36,284 nucleotides of DNA from Actinomycetota bacterium (GCA_016201135.1 JACQDK010000020.1:1-36284), one strand, 5' to 3'. Shown: positions 14,508 through 25,309, counted from the stretch's first letter. Numbers and translations are program-made. Notes: generated by a model not told the origin, from the sequence alone.

Positions 14508-16913
14508 CTACGCGGGCTCGGCAGGGGACGGGGCCTGGCCGCCGGGGAGCCGCATGCGCTTCAGCGCCAGCGCGTTCACGGCCACGATTAAGCTCGAGCC
14601 GGACATCGAGATCGCCGCGATCTCCGGCCGGAGCGTGAGCCCGAAGGCCGGCTCGAACACGCCGGCCGCGATGGGCAGCGCGATCGCGTTGTAGCCCACG
14701 GCCCACCCCAGGTTCTGCCGCATCTTCCGCAACGTCCCCCGCCCGATCCTAAGGGCGGTGGGAACGTCCAGGGGGTCCGAGCGCATGAGCACGACGTCGG
14801 CCGTCTCGATGGCCACGTCCGTGCCGGCCCCGATGGCGATGCCGAGGTCCGCCTGGGCCAGCGCGGGCGCGTCGTTGACGCCGTCACCGACCATCGCCAC
14901 CTTTCGGCCGCTCGCCTGGAGCGCGGCGATCCTCCCGGCCTTGTCGCCGGGAAGGACCTCGGCGATCACGGTGTCGACCCCGAGCTCGCTCCCGATGCGG
15001 CGGGCGGTCGCCTCGTTGTCGCCGGTGAGCATGACGACCTCCACCCCGGCGTCCTTCAGCGCCGCGATCGCAGCTCGGGAAGTTGGACGGGGCGCGTCGG
15101 CGATCCCGATGAGGCCGGCGGCCCGGCCGTCCACCGCCGCGATCACCGCTGTCTGGCCGCCCGCGGCGAGCTGTTGCCGCCGTGCCTCCAGGACAGCCAT
15201 GTCGATGCCCTCCCGCTCCATGAGGCGGAGGTTGCCCACTGCCACCTTGCGGCCGTCCACCCTGGCCATCGCGCCGTGGCCCGGGACGTTCTCGAAGGCT
15301 TCGGCCCGCACGTTCGGGACGCCGTGGGCGTCGGCGTACGCCACGACGGCCTCGGCCAACGGGTGCTCCGAGTCTCGCTCGACCGCCGCGACCAGTCGCA
15401 AGAGATCGACTTCGGCGAGGCCGTCGGCGATCACCTCGGTGACCTCCGGCTCGCCCTTGGTCAGCGTGCCGGTCTTGTCCATCACCACCACCTGGGTCCG
15501 GGCCGCTTCCTCCAGGGCCATGGCGTTCTTGAACAGGATCCCGCGCGTAGCCCCGAGGCCCGTGCCGACCATGATGGCCGTCGGGGTGGCCAGACCGAGG
15601 GCGTCTGGGCAGGTGATGACGACCACGGTGATGGCGAACAGGATGGCATCGCTCGCCGGCCGGCCCACAGCGACCCATGTGAGCAGCGTCGCGGTGCCGC
15701 CGATCAGCGCCACGAGCACCAGCCAGAAGGCCGCCCGGTCGGCCAGCTTCTGACCGGGGGCCTTGGAGTTCTGGGCCTCCTGAACCAGCTTCACGATCTG
15801 GGCAAGGGCCGTGTCGGCCCCGACCTTGGTGGCCCGCACGCGGAGCGTGCCGTTCTCGTTGATGGTGGCGCCGATCACCTCCGACCCGGGCTCCTTGTGG
15901 ACCGGGAGGCTCTCGCCGGTCACCATGGACTCGTCGACCTCGCTCTCGCCTTCCTTGACGGTCCCGTCCACGGCGATCTTGGCTCCCGGGCGTGCGAGGA
16001 GCAGGTCCCCCACAACCACTTCCGCGGTGGGGATCTCGACCGGGTCGCCGTCGCGGACCACCAGGGCCATGGGGGGCGCCAGGTCGAGGAGCGTTCTGAT
16101 GGCGTCGTTCGCGCCGCCGCGCGCCCGCATCTCGAACCAGTGTCCTAGGAGGACGAAAGCGGCGAGCACCGTGGCGGCCTCGTAGAACACGTCGCCTCCG
16201 CCGGTGAGGGTCACCCACAGCGAGTAGGACCACCCGGCCCCGATCGCCACGGCCACGAGGACCATCATGTCCAGCGTCCTTGCACGCAGTGCCCGGTAGG
16301 CGCCTTCGAAGAAGATCCAGCCCGAGTAGAAGATCACCGGGAGGCTGAGCAGCAGCTGGAACAGGTCATCGCGAAGGCCGAACGGCGCCGAGACCGTGAA
16401 GCCAAAGACGTCCCGTCCGATCCGAGACCACAGAAGGATCGGGATCGAGAACAGCGCCGCGACGAGGAACCGGTTCCGCATGTCGCGGACCATCTGCTCC
16501 ATCGACATGCCGGCGTGCCCACCGTGTCCCATGACCTCGTGAGGCGAGGGGAGCCCCTCGGCGGGCATCTCGTGCCCGGCATGGGCCGGGTCCGGCTCCT
16601 CCATGGGGTCGCACACGTGTGTCGGCACCGACTGGCCCGCGCAGTGGTACCCGCACTCCTCCACCCAGCGCCGCAGCTCGGCAAGGGACGTCTCCTCGGA
16701 GTCGTAGACGACCGTCGCGGTCTGTGAGACCGGGTTGGCCTCGACCGACTCGACCCCGGGGCGCCGGCGCAGCGCCCGCTCGACGACCTCCTTCTCGCTC
16801 GCGTAGCTCAGGCCGCCGACGTGCAGGATCGCGGTCGCCCGCTTGCCTTCGCCATCGTGGCCCCCGTGTGGCGCTTCCGGGTGCCCACCGTGGTGAAGCT
16901 CATGCTGGTCCAT
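14508..16913 (-). CDS. Heavy-metal (copper-type) P1B-ATPase with CPD motif and His-rich N-terminus
   Basis: An 801-residue metal exporter. Order: His-rich head (1-20, five His in [16 protein letters not shown]), an HMA-like domain (28-90) whose metal loop is GGLSYASE with no CxxC, a CGYHC pair, a second His/Met-rich linker (108-140), six N-terminal TM helices, actuator TGES (332-335), TM segment with Cys435-Pro436-Asp437 ([13 protein letters not shown]), phosphorylated Asp479 in DKTGT, EHPLAEA, the [12 protein letters not shown] hinge, and the last two TM helices with MSGSS. The layout is that of CopB-like ATPases, which usually have CPH, and CopA has CPC; CPD is atypical. ATG 16913 has GAGGGG 8 nt upstream. 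It follows two small membrane proteins on the same strand. Confidence 0.9.
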   Translation of the reverse strand: MDQHELHHGGHPEAPHGGHDGEGKRATAILHVGGLSYASEKEVVERALRRRPGVESVEANPVSQTATVVYDSEETSLAELRRWVEECGYHCAGQSVPTHVCDPMEEPDPAHAGHEMPAEGLPSPHEVMGHGGHAGMSMEQMVRDMRNRFLVAALFSIPILLWSRIGRDVFGFTVSAPFGLRDDLFQLLLSLPVIFYSGWIFFEGAYRALRARTLDMMVLVAVAIGAGWSYSLWVTLTGGGDVFYEAATVLAAFVLLGHWFEMRARGGANDAIRTLLDLAPPMALVVRDGDPVEIPTAEVVVGDLLLARPGAKIAVDGTVKEGESEVDESMVTGESLPVHKEPGSEVIGATINENGTLRVRATKVGADTALAQIVKLVQEAQNSKAPGQKLADRAAFWLVLVALIGGTATLLTWVAVGRPASDAILFAITVVVITCPDALGLATPTAIMVGTGLGATRGILFKNAMALEEAARTQVVVMDKTGTLTKGEPEVTEVIADGLAEVDLLRLVAAVERDSEHPLAEAVVAYADAHGVPNVRAEAFENVPGHGAMARVDGRKVAVGNLRLMEREGIDMAVLEARRQQLAAGGQTAVIAAVDGRAAGLIGIADAPRPTSRAAIAALKDAGVEVVMLTGDNEATARRIGSELGVDTVIAEVLPGDKAGRIAALQASGRKVAMVGDGVNDAPALAQADLGIAIGAGTDVAIETADVVLMRSDPLDVPTALRIGRGTLRKMRQNLGWAVGYNAIALPIAAGVFEPAFGLTLRPEIAAISMSGSSLIVAVNALALKRMRLPGGQAPSPAEPA

Positions 16914-17032
16914 GTCTGTTCCCCTCACGAGAACTCCCGCGGCCTGAGTATCCGTCGGTTCCTGTGCGCGAGCTATGGCCGGAGGCCGGAACGAGGACCG
17001 CGCGCCTGGAGTCGCGCGTGCGAGAAAGTCGT

Positions 17033-17134
17033 TCATCGCGCGAGGAGCAGCTTCGAAGGGAAGAAGAGCCCGCCGATCACGATCGCGGCTCCCACCACGA
17101 GGAGCACCCCGACGAGGAGCAGCGTTCCGATCAT
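17033..17134 (-). CDS. 33-residue single-span membrane protein
   Basis: A tiny ORF of 33 codons. Its sequence is one hydrophobic helix ([20 protein letters not shown]) ending [10 protein letters not shown]. The ATG overlaps the stop of the preceding His/Met-rich gene as ATGA, and a run of G residues (GGGGG) lies about 7 nt upstream. It precedes the P-type ATPase by 119 bp on the same strand. Small membrane subunits of this sort often modulate transporters, but the role here is inference. No family recognised. Confidence 0.5.
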   Translation of the reverse strand: MIGTLLLVGVLLVVGAAIVIGGLFFPSKLLLAR

Positions 17135-17418
17135 CGCTGGCCCCCTTCCTTCCGGGCTTCCGGCTCGTCGGGGTTGGTGGAAGCCGGCCCGTGCCCTGAA
17201 CCATGGACATCGGCGCGCGTCCCGGGCGAGCCTCCCGCGCCATGCCCGTCTCCGCCGCCGTGCATGCTCATCATGAGCAGGGGGCAGAGAAGCAGGACGC
17301 CCACGTAGAGAAGCCCGACGAGAGGAACTCCCAGCGCAACGAGGGCCACCACCGCCGATCCGGCAGCGACCACCCACGTCGGCCTGATCTTCATTCCGCC
17401 CCTCGTCTGGTGGTCCAT
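17131..17418 (-). CDS. Small membrane protein with His/Gly-rich tail (DUF2933-like)
   Basis: A 95-residue protein. The N-terminal 15 residues are polar, then two adjacent hydrophobic segments ([20 protein letters not shown] and [17 protein letters not shown]) are followed by a tail with [11 protein letters not shown] and further His. The [14 protein letters not shown] segment resembles the DUF2933 proteins found in copper-resistance clusters, with Cys, Met and His as possible copper ligands. ATG 17418 has AGGAGG 5 nt upstream. It heads an apparent unit with the 33-residue membrane protein and the P-type ATPase, and site d lies 55 nt upstream of its start. Confidence 0.65.
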   Translation of the reverse strand: MDHQTRGGMKIRPTWVVAAGSAVVALVALGVPLVGLLYVGVLLLCPLLMMSMHGGGDGHGAGGSPGTRADVHGSGHGPASTNPDEPEARKEGGQR

Positions 17419-17471
17419 CGCGCCCTCCTCGGACACCCTTCCTTTCGATACACGTCACGCTAGGCGCCTGA

Positions 17472-20158
<2,687 letters not shown>

Positions 20159-20364
20159 CTTCTTTCCGTTGACCGGCAAGTTGAGTATCGATAACGCTAC
20201 CCCTTCGATCGGGACGGAGTGGGATTTCGAGTGGACAGAACTGTAGCCGCGCCGGAGCCGAGCAGATCGCCGACGCCTCTCGTGTGCGAAGCAGACCAAG
20301 AACTTCGAGTGCCGTTGGGATGGAACAGCCTTGGTGAGTCGTCCCTGGCGGCTTAACCTTTGAG

Positions 20365-20393
20365 TTGACCAGGAGATCAGCCGACTGTTACGT
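20365..20393 (+). promoter_or_regulatory. Probable sigma-70-type promoter of the 34-residue peptide gene
   Basis: TTGACC (20365-20370), a 17-nt spacer and TTACGT (20388-20393) fit a housekeeping-type promoter. Transcription would begin near 20400, giving a short leader with the GGGAGGTGG ribosome site at about 20408-20416. Just upstream is GGCTTAACC (20350-20358). A related GACTTAACC (21991-21999) lies upstream of the XRE-TPR gene and may be a shared half-site. Confidence 0.45.
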
Positions 20394-20419
20394 TCCGCCC
20401 CCCGAAGGGAGGTGGAGAC

Positions 20420-20524
20420 ATGAAGACCCGACTTTGGAAGCGGTCGCTTCTGGTCGTGGGCTGGTTCGTCGCGCTGGCCGCCGTGTGGGCGGCAGGATCG
20501 GCGAGTTGGCCGCACGTCCCGTAA
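20420..20524 (+). CDS. 34-residue secreted-type small peptide, candidate signalling pro-peptide
   Basis: A 34-codon ORF with its own promoter and a strong ribosome site (GGGAGGTGGAGAC before ATG). The peptide has a basic N-terminus (MKTRLWKR), a hydrophobic core (SLLVVGWFVALAAVWA) and a possible signal-peptidase site after AGSA at residue 28, leaving SWPHVP as a six-residue mature end. Four Trp residues are unusual for a product this small. It is tail to tail with an XRE-TPR regulator gene and separated from it by a hairpin. This matches the plan of RRNPP pro-peptides such as Phr, PapR or SHP. It could also be a plain small membrane protein. Confidence 0.55.
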   Translation: MKTRLWKRSLLVVGWFVALAAVWAAGSASWPHVP

Positions 20525-20536
20525 CAACGGGGATCC

Positions 20537-20592
20537 GGAGGGGTCACGGGACCTCACTAGTGTTCCTGGCCCGTGACGGCCGCGACCCCTCC
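20537..20592. terminator. Large two-part hairpin between convergent genes
   Basis: The inner stem GTCACGGG (20543-20550) with CCCGTGAC (20570-20577) has a 19-nt loop. Outside it, GGAGGGG (20537-20543) pairs with CCCCTCC (20586-20592) around a 9-nt bulge. It lies between the small-peptide stop (20524) and the XRE-TPR stop (20624) and probably terminates both transcripts. Confidence 0.55.
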
Positions 20593-20623
20593 CGACCCCC
20601 GGCCTCGGACGGCAGCGCGCTGA

Positions 20624-21898
20624 CTAGAGGTGCGCCTCGAGGCCCAGGATCCCGGTCCGGTACGCGTCGCTGGCAGCTTCCAGCTCTCCGCGCGCGTTCA
20701 GCAGGTCGCCGAGCCCCCGATAGGCGACCGCGGCGTCGGCAGGCAGCTCTCCGAGCTTGCACAGCTCGATCGCGATCTTGAGGTTCTTCTCCGCCGCCTC
20801 TGGATCGACCTGGAGGAGGACCAGGCCGAGCTCCCGGTGGACGCGCGCCAGAACGGGTGTGTCCGAAGTCCCGAGGATCCCGATCGCTCGCTCGAGCAGC
20901 TCTCGAGCTCGATCGGTCTGTCCCTCCAGGCGCTCCACGCGCCCGAGCTCCTCCATGGTTCGAGTGAGATCCTTCTCGTCTCCGGTCTCTTCGAAGATCG
21001 CGAGCGCCTGCTCCAGCTCCGACCGCGCCTCGCCCAGCCTGCCTTCGCGGGTGAGGACGTAGCCGCGCGCGAGGGAGGCATACCCGATCTCCGTTCTCAG
21101 GTCGAGTTGGCGGTACGCGTCCTCGGCATGCCCCAGCGATCTCAGGGCGCGGTGGGCGTCGCCCTGCGCGAGGTAGAGGCGAGCGACGTTCACGTGCATC
21201 TGCGCTGCACGGGCGGGGTCCGAGAGCCGCGGCGCGAGGGCTTGAAGCTCCGCGGCCGACTCAACGGCCTTCTCGTACAGGCCGGCTTCCACGTACGCGT
21301 AGAGGAGGCCCGCGTGCAGGTTCGCGAGGGCCTCGGGATCTTCCAGGCGCTCCCGGCGGATCTGCCCGAGCAGGCTCTCGAGCAGATGGACCTCGTAGCG
21401 CAGGTCGCCGAGCGAGTGGAAGCAGCGGGCCTTGCCGGCCACGGCCTCCACCCGAGCGGTCGGCGGCTCGCCCGAAAGGATCTCCTCGGCCCGTTGGTAG
21501 TGATCGAGGGCGTCCCCGGGCTTCCCGCGGCGCTCGAAGAAGAGCCCCACGCCGACCTCAGCGCGGGCCTCGATCCGGGGGAGGTGGTAGCGCCTCGCCT
21601 CCTTCGCTATCGAGCGGAATGCCCCGGCGGCCTCGTCGAGACGACCCCAGGAGAGCGCGATCCGTGCCTCGGCAAGCCGGATCTCGAGGCGCGGCTCGAG
21701 ATCCGATGGCCGCCCCGTCGCGAGCTCCTCGGCCGTGACGCCCAGCTTCCGGGCGAAGTGCTCGAGGGCCCTTGGGGAACCAGGCTTCTTCCCGGACTCG
21801 ATCGAGCTCACGTATGCGTTCGTGTAGAGGGGCTCCGCCAGGTCCTTCTGGGTGAGCCCGCGCGCGATACGCAGGCGCCGCAGCCGTGTTCCAACCAT
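20624..21898 (-). CDS. XRE-family regulator with C-terminal tetratricopeptide repeats
   Basis: A 424-residue protein. Residues 3-60 are an XRE/Cro-type helix-turn-helix: RLRRLRIARGLTQKDLAEPL, then NAYVSSIESGKK, then ALEHFARKLGVTAEEL. Residues from about 66 to 415 are a series of about nine helical TPR units with repeated patterns such as GRLDEAAGAF, GKPGDALDHYQRAEE, GDAHRALRSLGHAEDAYRQ and GELEAASDAYR. HTH plus TPR is the architecture of the RRNPP peptide-sensing regulators (Rgg, PlcR, PrgX, AimR), although those are best known in Firmicutes. ATG 21898 gives the full HTH; no strong ribosome site is visible. It is convergent with the 34-residue peptide gene. Ligand and targets are unknown. Confidence 0.85.
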   Translation of the reverse strand: MVGTRLRRLRIARGLTQKDLAEPLYTNAYVSSIESGKKPGSPRALEHFARKLGVTAEELATGRPSDLEPRLEIRLAEARIALSWGRLDEAAGAFRSIAKEARRYHLPRIEARAEVGVGLFFERRGKPGDALDHYQRAEEILSGEPPTARVEAVAGKARCFHSLGDLRYEVHLLESLLGQIRRERLEDPEALANLHAGLLYAYVEAGLYEKAVESAAELQALAPRLSDPARAAQMHVNVARLYLAQGDAHRALRSLGHAEDAYRQLDLRTEIGYASLARGYVLTREGRLGEARSELEQALAIFEETGDEKDLTRTMEELGRVERLEGQTDRARELLERAIGILGTSDTPVLARVHRELGLVLLQVDPEAAEKNLKIAIELCKLGELPADAAVAYRGLGDLLNARGELEAASDAYRTGILGLEAHL

Positions 21899-22156
21899 CT
21901 CCTGCCTCCGAGGTCGGTTGCTCGTTTCCGGGGCTCAACTGCTCGCCTCAGCCCCATCAGGGTGCGCTGGCTTCACCATGGCACCTACCCGACTTAACCA
22001 CGGATTCTGCTCCGGGGAAACCCCAAAGGGAAGCTCATCCAGGGCGGCGTCGCGGAACCGGTCTGCCACGGGATGTGCGGGCAGGTGACCGTCACCACCG
22101 GCTGACCCGGCCGAAGGGCGCCTCGCGGGGAGGAGCTGGAGGGGTTGAGTCCCGGT

Positions 22157-22435
22157 TCAGGAAACGTGCTGTTCTTCGTCCGGCGATGAGCCGGGATCCG
22201 TGCTCGTCTGGATCGTCTGTCGGGGGAGGGCCCCGGCCCGGAAGGCGAAGGCGATCGCCTCCTCGAGCCAACGGAGGCGTTGGACGGGAGTGGCGCTCGT
22301 CGTACGCGCGAGCTGATCCCGCCTGTGCGCGTCCCAGCCGTCATGGGTCGTGCGATCCGCGTTCGCCGTCGTCGCTGCTGCTCCTCCCGGGGCCAGGATG
22401 GCCTCCAGCACGAAGATCGGTTCGAACAGGGCCAT
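22157..22435 (-). CDS. Small protein of unknown function
   Basis: A 92-residue soluble protein, acidic at the end. The central part GWDAHRRDQLARTTSATPVQ is followed by RLRWLEEAIAFAFRAGALPR, a helix pattern I associate with short conserved actinobacterial proteins, some of which sit beside nucleases or toxins; no such partner is adjacent here. ATG 22435 is the only ATG but has GGAAG directly against it. GTG 22411 is an in-frame alternative, also without a good ribosome site. Function not recognised. Confidence 0.55.
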   Translation of the reverse strand: MALFEPIFVLEAILAPGGAAATTANADRTTHDGWDAHRRDQLARTTSATPVQRLRWLEEAIAFAFRAGALPRQTIQTSTDPGSSPDEEQHVS

Positions 22436-22567
22436 CTTCCGACTGTAGCCCTGCGTGCCTGCCGAGCTTCGTGCCCCAGGGAGGGATGGAACAGGGCTGG
22501 GTCAGGCCAGGCTGTTCGGCGCGGCGGATCTGGAGTAGGGTCCTGGCTTCCGAAGAAGGGAGTCGAG

Positions 22568-22924
22568 ATGGGCGTAACGAACAGGGCCTTGGAAAGCCCG
22601 GACGAGACCAGGACCTTCGACCGCGGACAGGTCCAGGTGGTGAAGATCGGGGAGACCACCATCGGCCGGTACACCTTCGAGCCAGGCTGGAGATGGTCGG
22701 AGAGCGTCAAGCCGATCGCGAAGACGGACTCGTGCCAGGCCCACCACGTCGGATACCTCCTGTCGGGCAGGCTGCACGTGGTGACCGACGACGGCGGCGA
22801 GGCGGAGGTCGGCCCCGGGGAGGCGTACGAGGTTCACCCCGGCCACGACGCCTGGGTCGTCGGCGACGAGGCCGTGACTTCGGTCGAGTTCTCGGGCGCA
22901 GAGAGGTACGCCACGAAGGGCTGA
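22568..22924 (+). CDS. Cupin-domain protein
   Basis: A 118-residue single cupin barrel. Cupin motif 1 is around CQAHHVGYLLSGRLHVV with a His pair (residues 59-60) but no clear Glu. Motif 2 is GEAYEVHPGHDAWVVGDE. The N-terminal GETTIGRYTFEPGWRWSESV resembles small metal-binding cupins that act in sugar, antibiotic or signal metabolism. ATG 22568 follows AAGAAGGGAG. It stands alone, between two small genes of unknown function. Metal ligands are probably incomplete, so a binding rather than catalytic role is possible. Confidence 0.82.
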   Translation: MGVTNRALESPDETRTFDRGQVQVVKIGETTIGRYTFEPGWRWSESVKPIAKTDSCQAHHVGYLLSGRLHVVTDDGGEAEVGPGEAYEVHPGHDAWVVGDEAVTSVEFSGAERYATKG

Positions 22925-22975
22925 TCGAACCCCGATACAGTGGCTCGGCGCGACGGCGCCCGACAGTGCCTCGAG

Positions 22976-23203
22976 CTACCGGGGCAACGCTCGGACCTGG
23001 CGTGCGGTCAACCGGGCGGTCGTCGGTGCGAGCCTGAGCCCGACCATCCCGATCGGCCCCGGGACCCAGAGGGCCCGTTTCAGCAGCTGGACCGAGAGGT
23101 GACCGTCTTCTTCCTCCGAGATCCGGAAGATCGTTCCGAGCTCGGTCCGATAGACGCCGGTCTGGGTCACGGGCTCGACCCTACGCCTCTTGGCGCGTCG
23201 CAT
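22976..23203 (-). CDS. Small protein of unknown function
   Basis: A 75-residue protein with a basic N-terminus (MRRAKRRRVEP), followed by TGVYRTELGTIFRISEEEDG and a moderately hydrophobic C-terminal half around ALWVPGPIGMVGLRLAPT. It has no TM helix and no Cys. It reads as a genuine protein by composition, but I do not recognise it. No clear ribosome site supports ATG 23203. It is divergent from the histone-like DUF1918 gene. Confidence 0.5.
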   Translation of the reverse strand: MRRAKRRRVEPVTQTGVYRTELGTIFRISEEEDGHLSVQLLKRALWVPGPIGMVGLRLAPTTARLTARQVRALPR

Positions 23204-23369
23204 ACAGGTCTCACGACGCGGGAGGGTGCCGGGGCCTGTGGATCACCCGCTCGAGCCCGAGCCCGAGGCCGAGCGTACCGGGTCGGGCCCATTCGTCGAG
23301 CCGAAGACCCGGGCGGCGATCGCCTCGCCGGTTCTGCCCTCCGTGGGGCAGGGACCGCGCCGCGGTATT

Positions 23370-23395
23370 GAGGGCCCTTGCCCCTAGGGGCCCTC
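23370..23395. promoter_or_regulatory. Inverted repeat in divergent intergenic region
   Basis: GAGGGCCC (23370-23377) and GGGCCCTC (23388-23395) form a perfect 8-bp stem with a 10-nt loop that itself holds CCCCTAG. It lies 52 bp before the DUF1918 gene. It could be an operator, an attenuator or a terminator for upstream transcription; there is no U tract. Confidence 0.35.
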
Positions 23396-23446
23396 GGGGG
23401 ATGTAATCAGCGGGCAGGACGGACTACGTCAGAGGGGAGGCAAACC

Positions 23447-23836
23447 GTGCCGGCGAAGAAGGCCACGGCCAAGAAGGCCACGGCGAAGAAGGCCACGGCG
23501 AAGAAGGCCACGGCGAAGAAGGCCACTCCTCGCGGCTCGACTCCAGTCGTGTCTCCGCCCGGGATGACACCTGCGCGCCGGGCCGCAGCGCCGCCCGGCC
23601 GCACAGCGATGCCGGTCGGTCCCGCATCCAGGCCGGCCATGCCAGCCCAGCCAGGCGATCTCATCGTCATCGACTCGCCGCAGGTCGGCTCCCTGCCTCG
23701 CGAGGGCGAAGTTCTAGAGGTCGTCCAGGGCGAGGTGAGCGTCAGCTATCGGGTCCGGTGGGCAGACGGACGTCAGACCCTAATCGCACCGACGAGTGGC
23801 ACCGCCCGCTTCATCCGGGCATCGGAGAGAACCTGA
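23447..23836 (+). CDS. Histone-H1-like lysine-rich head fused to DUF1918 domain
   Basis: A 129-residue protein. Residues 3-27 are five exact AKKAT repeats, like the Lys/Ala tails of histone H1 and of mycobacterial HupB. Residues 28-69 are a Pro/Ala/Arg-rich linker. Residues 70-125 are a DUF1918 domain: GDLIVIDSPQVGSLPREGEV, then YRVRWADGRQTLIAPTSGTA. DUF1918 is a small SH3-like beta fold common in Actinomycetota. The basic head would bind DNA or RNA, so nucleoid association is a reasonable inference. GTG 23447 is fixed by GGGGAGG 6 nt upstream. The gene stands alone. Confidence 0.85.
   Translation: MPAKKATAKKATAKKATAKKATAKKATPRGSTPVVSPPGMTPARRAAAPPGRTAMPVGPASRPAMPAQPGDLIVIDSPQVGSLPREGEVLEVVQGEVSVSYRVRWADGRQTLIAPTSGTARFIRASERT
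23453..23527 (+). repeat. Five tandem 15-bp repeats encoding AKKAT
   Basis: Five back-to-back copies of GCGAAGAAGGCCACG, with one C/G change in copy 2 and a final T in copy 5. They encode the lysine-rich head of the DUF1918 protein. Near identity at third positions suggests recent expansion and likely length variation by slippage. Confidence 0.9.
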
Positions 23837-24007
23837 ACGGCACGCGACCGATCGGCGACAGCGAGTTCCTGGTCGCCTCTCTATCGCTGCGGTAGCGACC
23901 TGGCCGCGCCTGGATCTCACATGGCCGGACTCTGTCGGCCGTCTGGCAGAGCTTCTGTGCGGGTCCGCCAACCAGGCCCGCATGGCGAGCGACTCGAGAT
24001 CGAGTCC

Positions 24008-24013
24008 TACACT
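24008..24013 (+). promoter_or_regulatory. -10 box TACACT of a leaderless methyltransferase gene
   Basis: TACACT ends 7 nt before GTG 24021, so transcription would begin at the start codon itself. Leaderless genes with a TANNNT box at this spacing are common in Actinomycetota. There is no ribosome site before either candidate start, which supports this reading. Confidence 0.5.
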
Positions 24014-24020
24014 TCGCCTT

Positions 24021-24683
24021 GTGGACGATGAACAGGGCGGCTGCTGCTTCGATGACTGGGTCGACCACTGGTCGAAGCGGGCCAACACGAAGCGCACGAT
24101 CGCCGGGGTCACCGCCCCTCTGCTGGCGGCGTTGGAAGAGGTCGGCGTCCGTGGTCGGAGCGTCCTGGACGTTGGATGTGGGATAGGCGACCTTGGGATC
24201 GAGGCCGTCACGCACGGCGCGGGGCAGGCGTTCGGCGTCGAACTCTCGATCAAGGCAGTCCGTGAGGCGCGGCGTCTGGCGGCGGCTCGCGGTGTGGCCG
24301 ACCGCACCTCCTTCGAGGTCGGGGACGGGGCGAAGGCCCCTTTGCCGAAGGCCGACATCGTCGTGTTGAATCGGGTGTTCTGCTGCTACCCCGACGTGGA
24401 CGGGCTACTCGACAACTCGCTCTCGGCCGCCGGTGCCGTCTACGCGTTCACCGCGCCGCCGTCGGCGGGCCTGGCCGGCGCGCTCGTCAGGTGGCAGACG
24501 CGGTTCGCCAACCTCTGGTACCGGCTGCGTGACAAGAAGTTCCAGGGGTTTCGTGTGTTCGTCCACGACGTGGAGCGGATCGATGCCCGGGTCCGGGCCG
24601 CGGGCTTCCTCCCGGTCCGGAGCGAGCGCCGCCGCGTGGTCTGGCATCTGGCCGTGTATGTCCGGCCCGAGGAGCGGAACTAG
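24021..24683 (+). CDS. SAM-dependent class I methyltransferase
   Basis: A 220-residue cytoplasmic enzyme. Motif I is RSVLDVGCGIGDLGIEAV (about residues 46-63); the acidic residue after the second strand is in FGVELSIKAVREA; motif IV is KADIVVLNRVFCCYPDVDGL. The start CCFDDWVDHWSKRANTKRT and the C-terminal part resemble the magnesium-protoporphyrin O-methyltransferase-like (BchM/UbiG-type) group, but no tetrapyrrole genes are near, so the substrate is open. GTG 24021 is preferred over ATG 23982 because of the leaderless -10 box; the latter would add 13 residues. It is convergent with the DoxX gene at 24733. Confidence 0.82.
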   Translation: MDDEQGGCCFDDWVDHWSKRANTKRTIAGVTAPLLAALEEVGVRGRSVLDVGCGIGDLGIEAVTHGAGQAFGVELSIKAVREARRLAAARGVADRTSFEVGDGAKAPLPKADIVVLNRVFCCYPDVDGLLDNSLSAAGAVYAFTAPPSAGLAGALVRWQTRFANLWYRLRDKKFQGFRVFVHDVERIDARVRAAGFLPVRSERRRVVWHLAVYVRPEERN

Positions 24684-24732
24684 CCAAGTCGCCGGGGAGG
24701 GCCCGCGCGCCGCCACGTCACTTCGGGTCGGG

Positions 24733-25161
24733 CTAGAAGCTGAACAGCGGCTTGGTTATGGCGAATCGCAGCCCCTCTCCCGAGGACACGAAGAGCCCGA
24801 ACATCGCGAGCGAGGCGCCGAGGAGTGCGACGTTCCGGAACAGGTGCCCCGCCTGCATCTGCCGCTGCGAGGCATCCTCGAGCGTCCAGAACCGGTGGAA
24901 GTACAGGCCGGCGGGGACGACGAAGACGGCGACCATGAGAGACCCCAGGTCCGGCCAGATGCCGAGCCCGATAGACAGGGAAGCCGCCAGGAGCCACAGG
25001 CCCGCCGGCCAGCCGGCGAGATAGGGAGCTGGGAAGGAGGCGGCGCGCGCGTAGTCGCCCATCGTCGGGTGCCTCCTCACGTGTCCGATCCCGGACCTCG
25101 CGAAGAAGACCGAGAACAAGACGCGTCCTGCCAGCACAACGATCCCTGTCCCCGCGCTCAT
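24733..25161 (-). CDS. DoxX-family membrane protein
   Basis: A 142-residue four-TM protein: VVLAGRVLFSVFFARSGIGH (TM1 with the family-typical FxxSGxxH), PAPYLAGWPAGLWLLAASLS (TM2), LGSLMVAVFVVPAGLYFHRFW (TM3) and NVALLGASLAMFGLF (TM4). DoxX proteins are small quinone-linked or redox-associated membrane proteins of uncertain activity. ATG 25161 follows GGGAGGG at 4 nt; longer in-frame starts are not supported. It lies 148 bp after the ABC exporter on the same strand. It is not closely similar to the longer DoxX-like protein at 13851. Confidence 0.82.
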   Translation of the reverse strand: MSAGTGIVVLAGRVLFSVFFARSGIGHVRRHPTMGDYARAASFPAPYLAGWPAGLWLLAASLSIGLGIWPDLGSLMVAVFVVPAGLYFHRFWTLEDASQRQMQAGHLFRNVALLGASLAMFGLFVSSGEGLRFAITKPLFSF

Positions 25162-25309
25162 GAGACCCTCCCTAAGCTGGCGGTCCCATTCCACAACCTT
25201 CGAGGAGCCGAGGAGCTTCCCGAGGCCGAGGCGCGGGCCGGCCACATCCGCGACGCCCGGACCTGCGCCTTCCCTGGGAGCCGGAGGCCGGACTCGAACC
25301 GACCAAGAG

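Noticed and set aside
14508-17243. A longer 911-codon start for the P-type ATPase.
   Set aside because: The extra N-terminus has Arg/Pro-rich nonsense composition and overlaps the two small membrane-protein genes; ATG 16913 has a ribosome site.
23453-23527. Regular short repeats that could suggest a CRISPR or satellite array.
   Set aside because: The unit is 15 bp without spacers and is in frame with the AKKAT coding region; it is a protein repeat.
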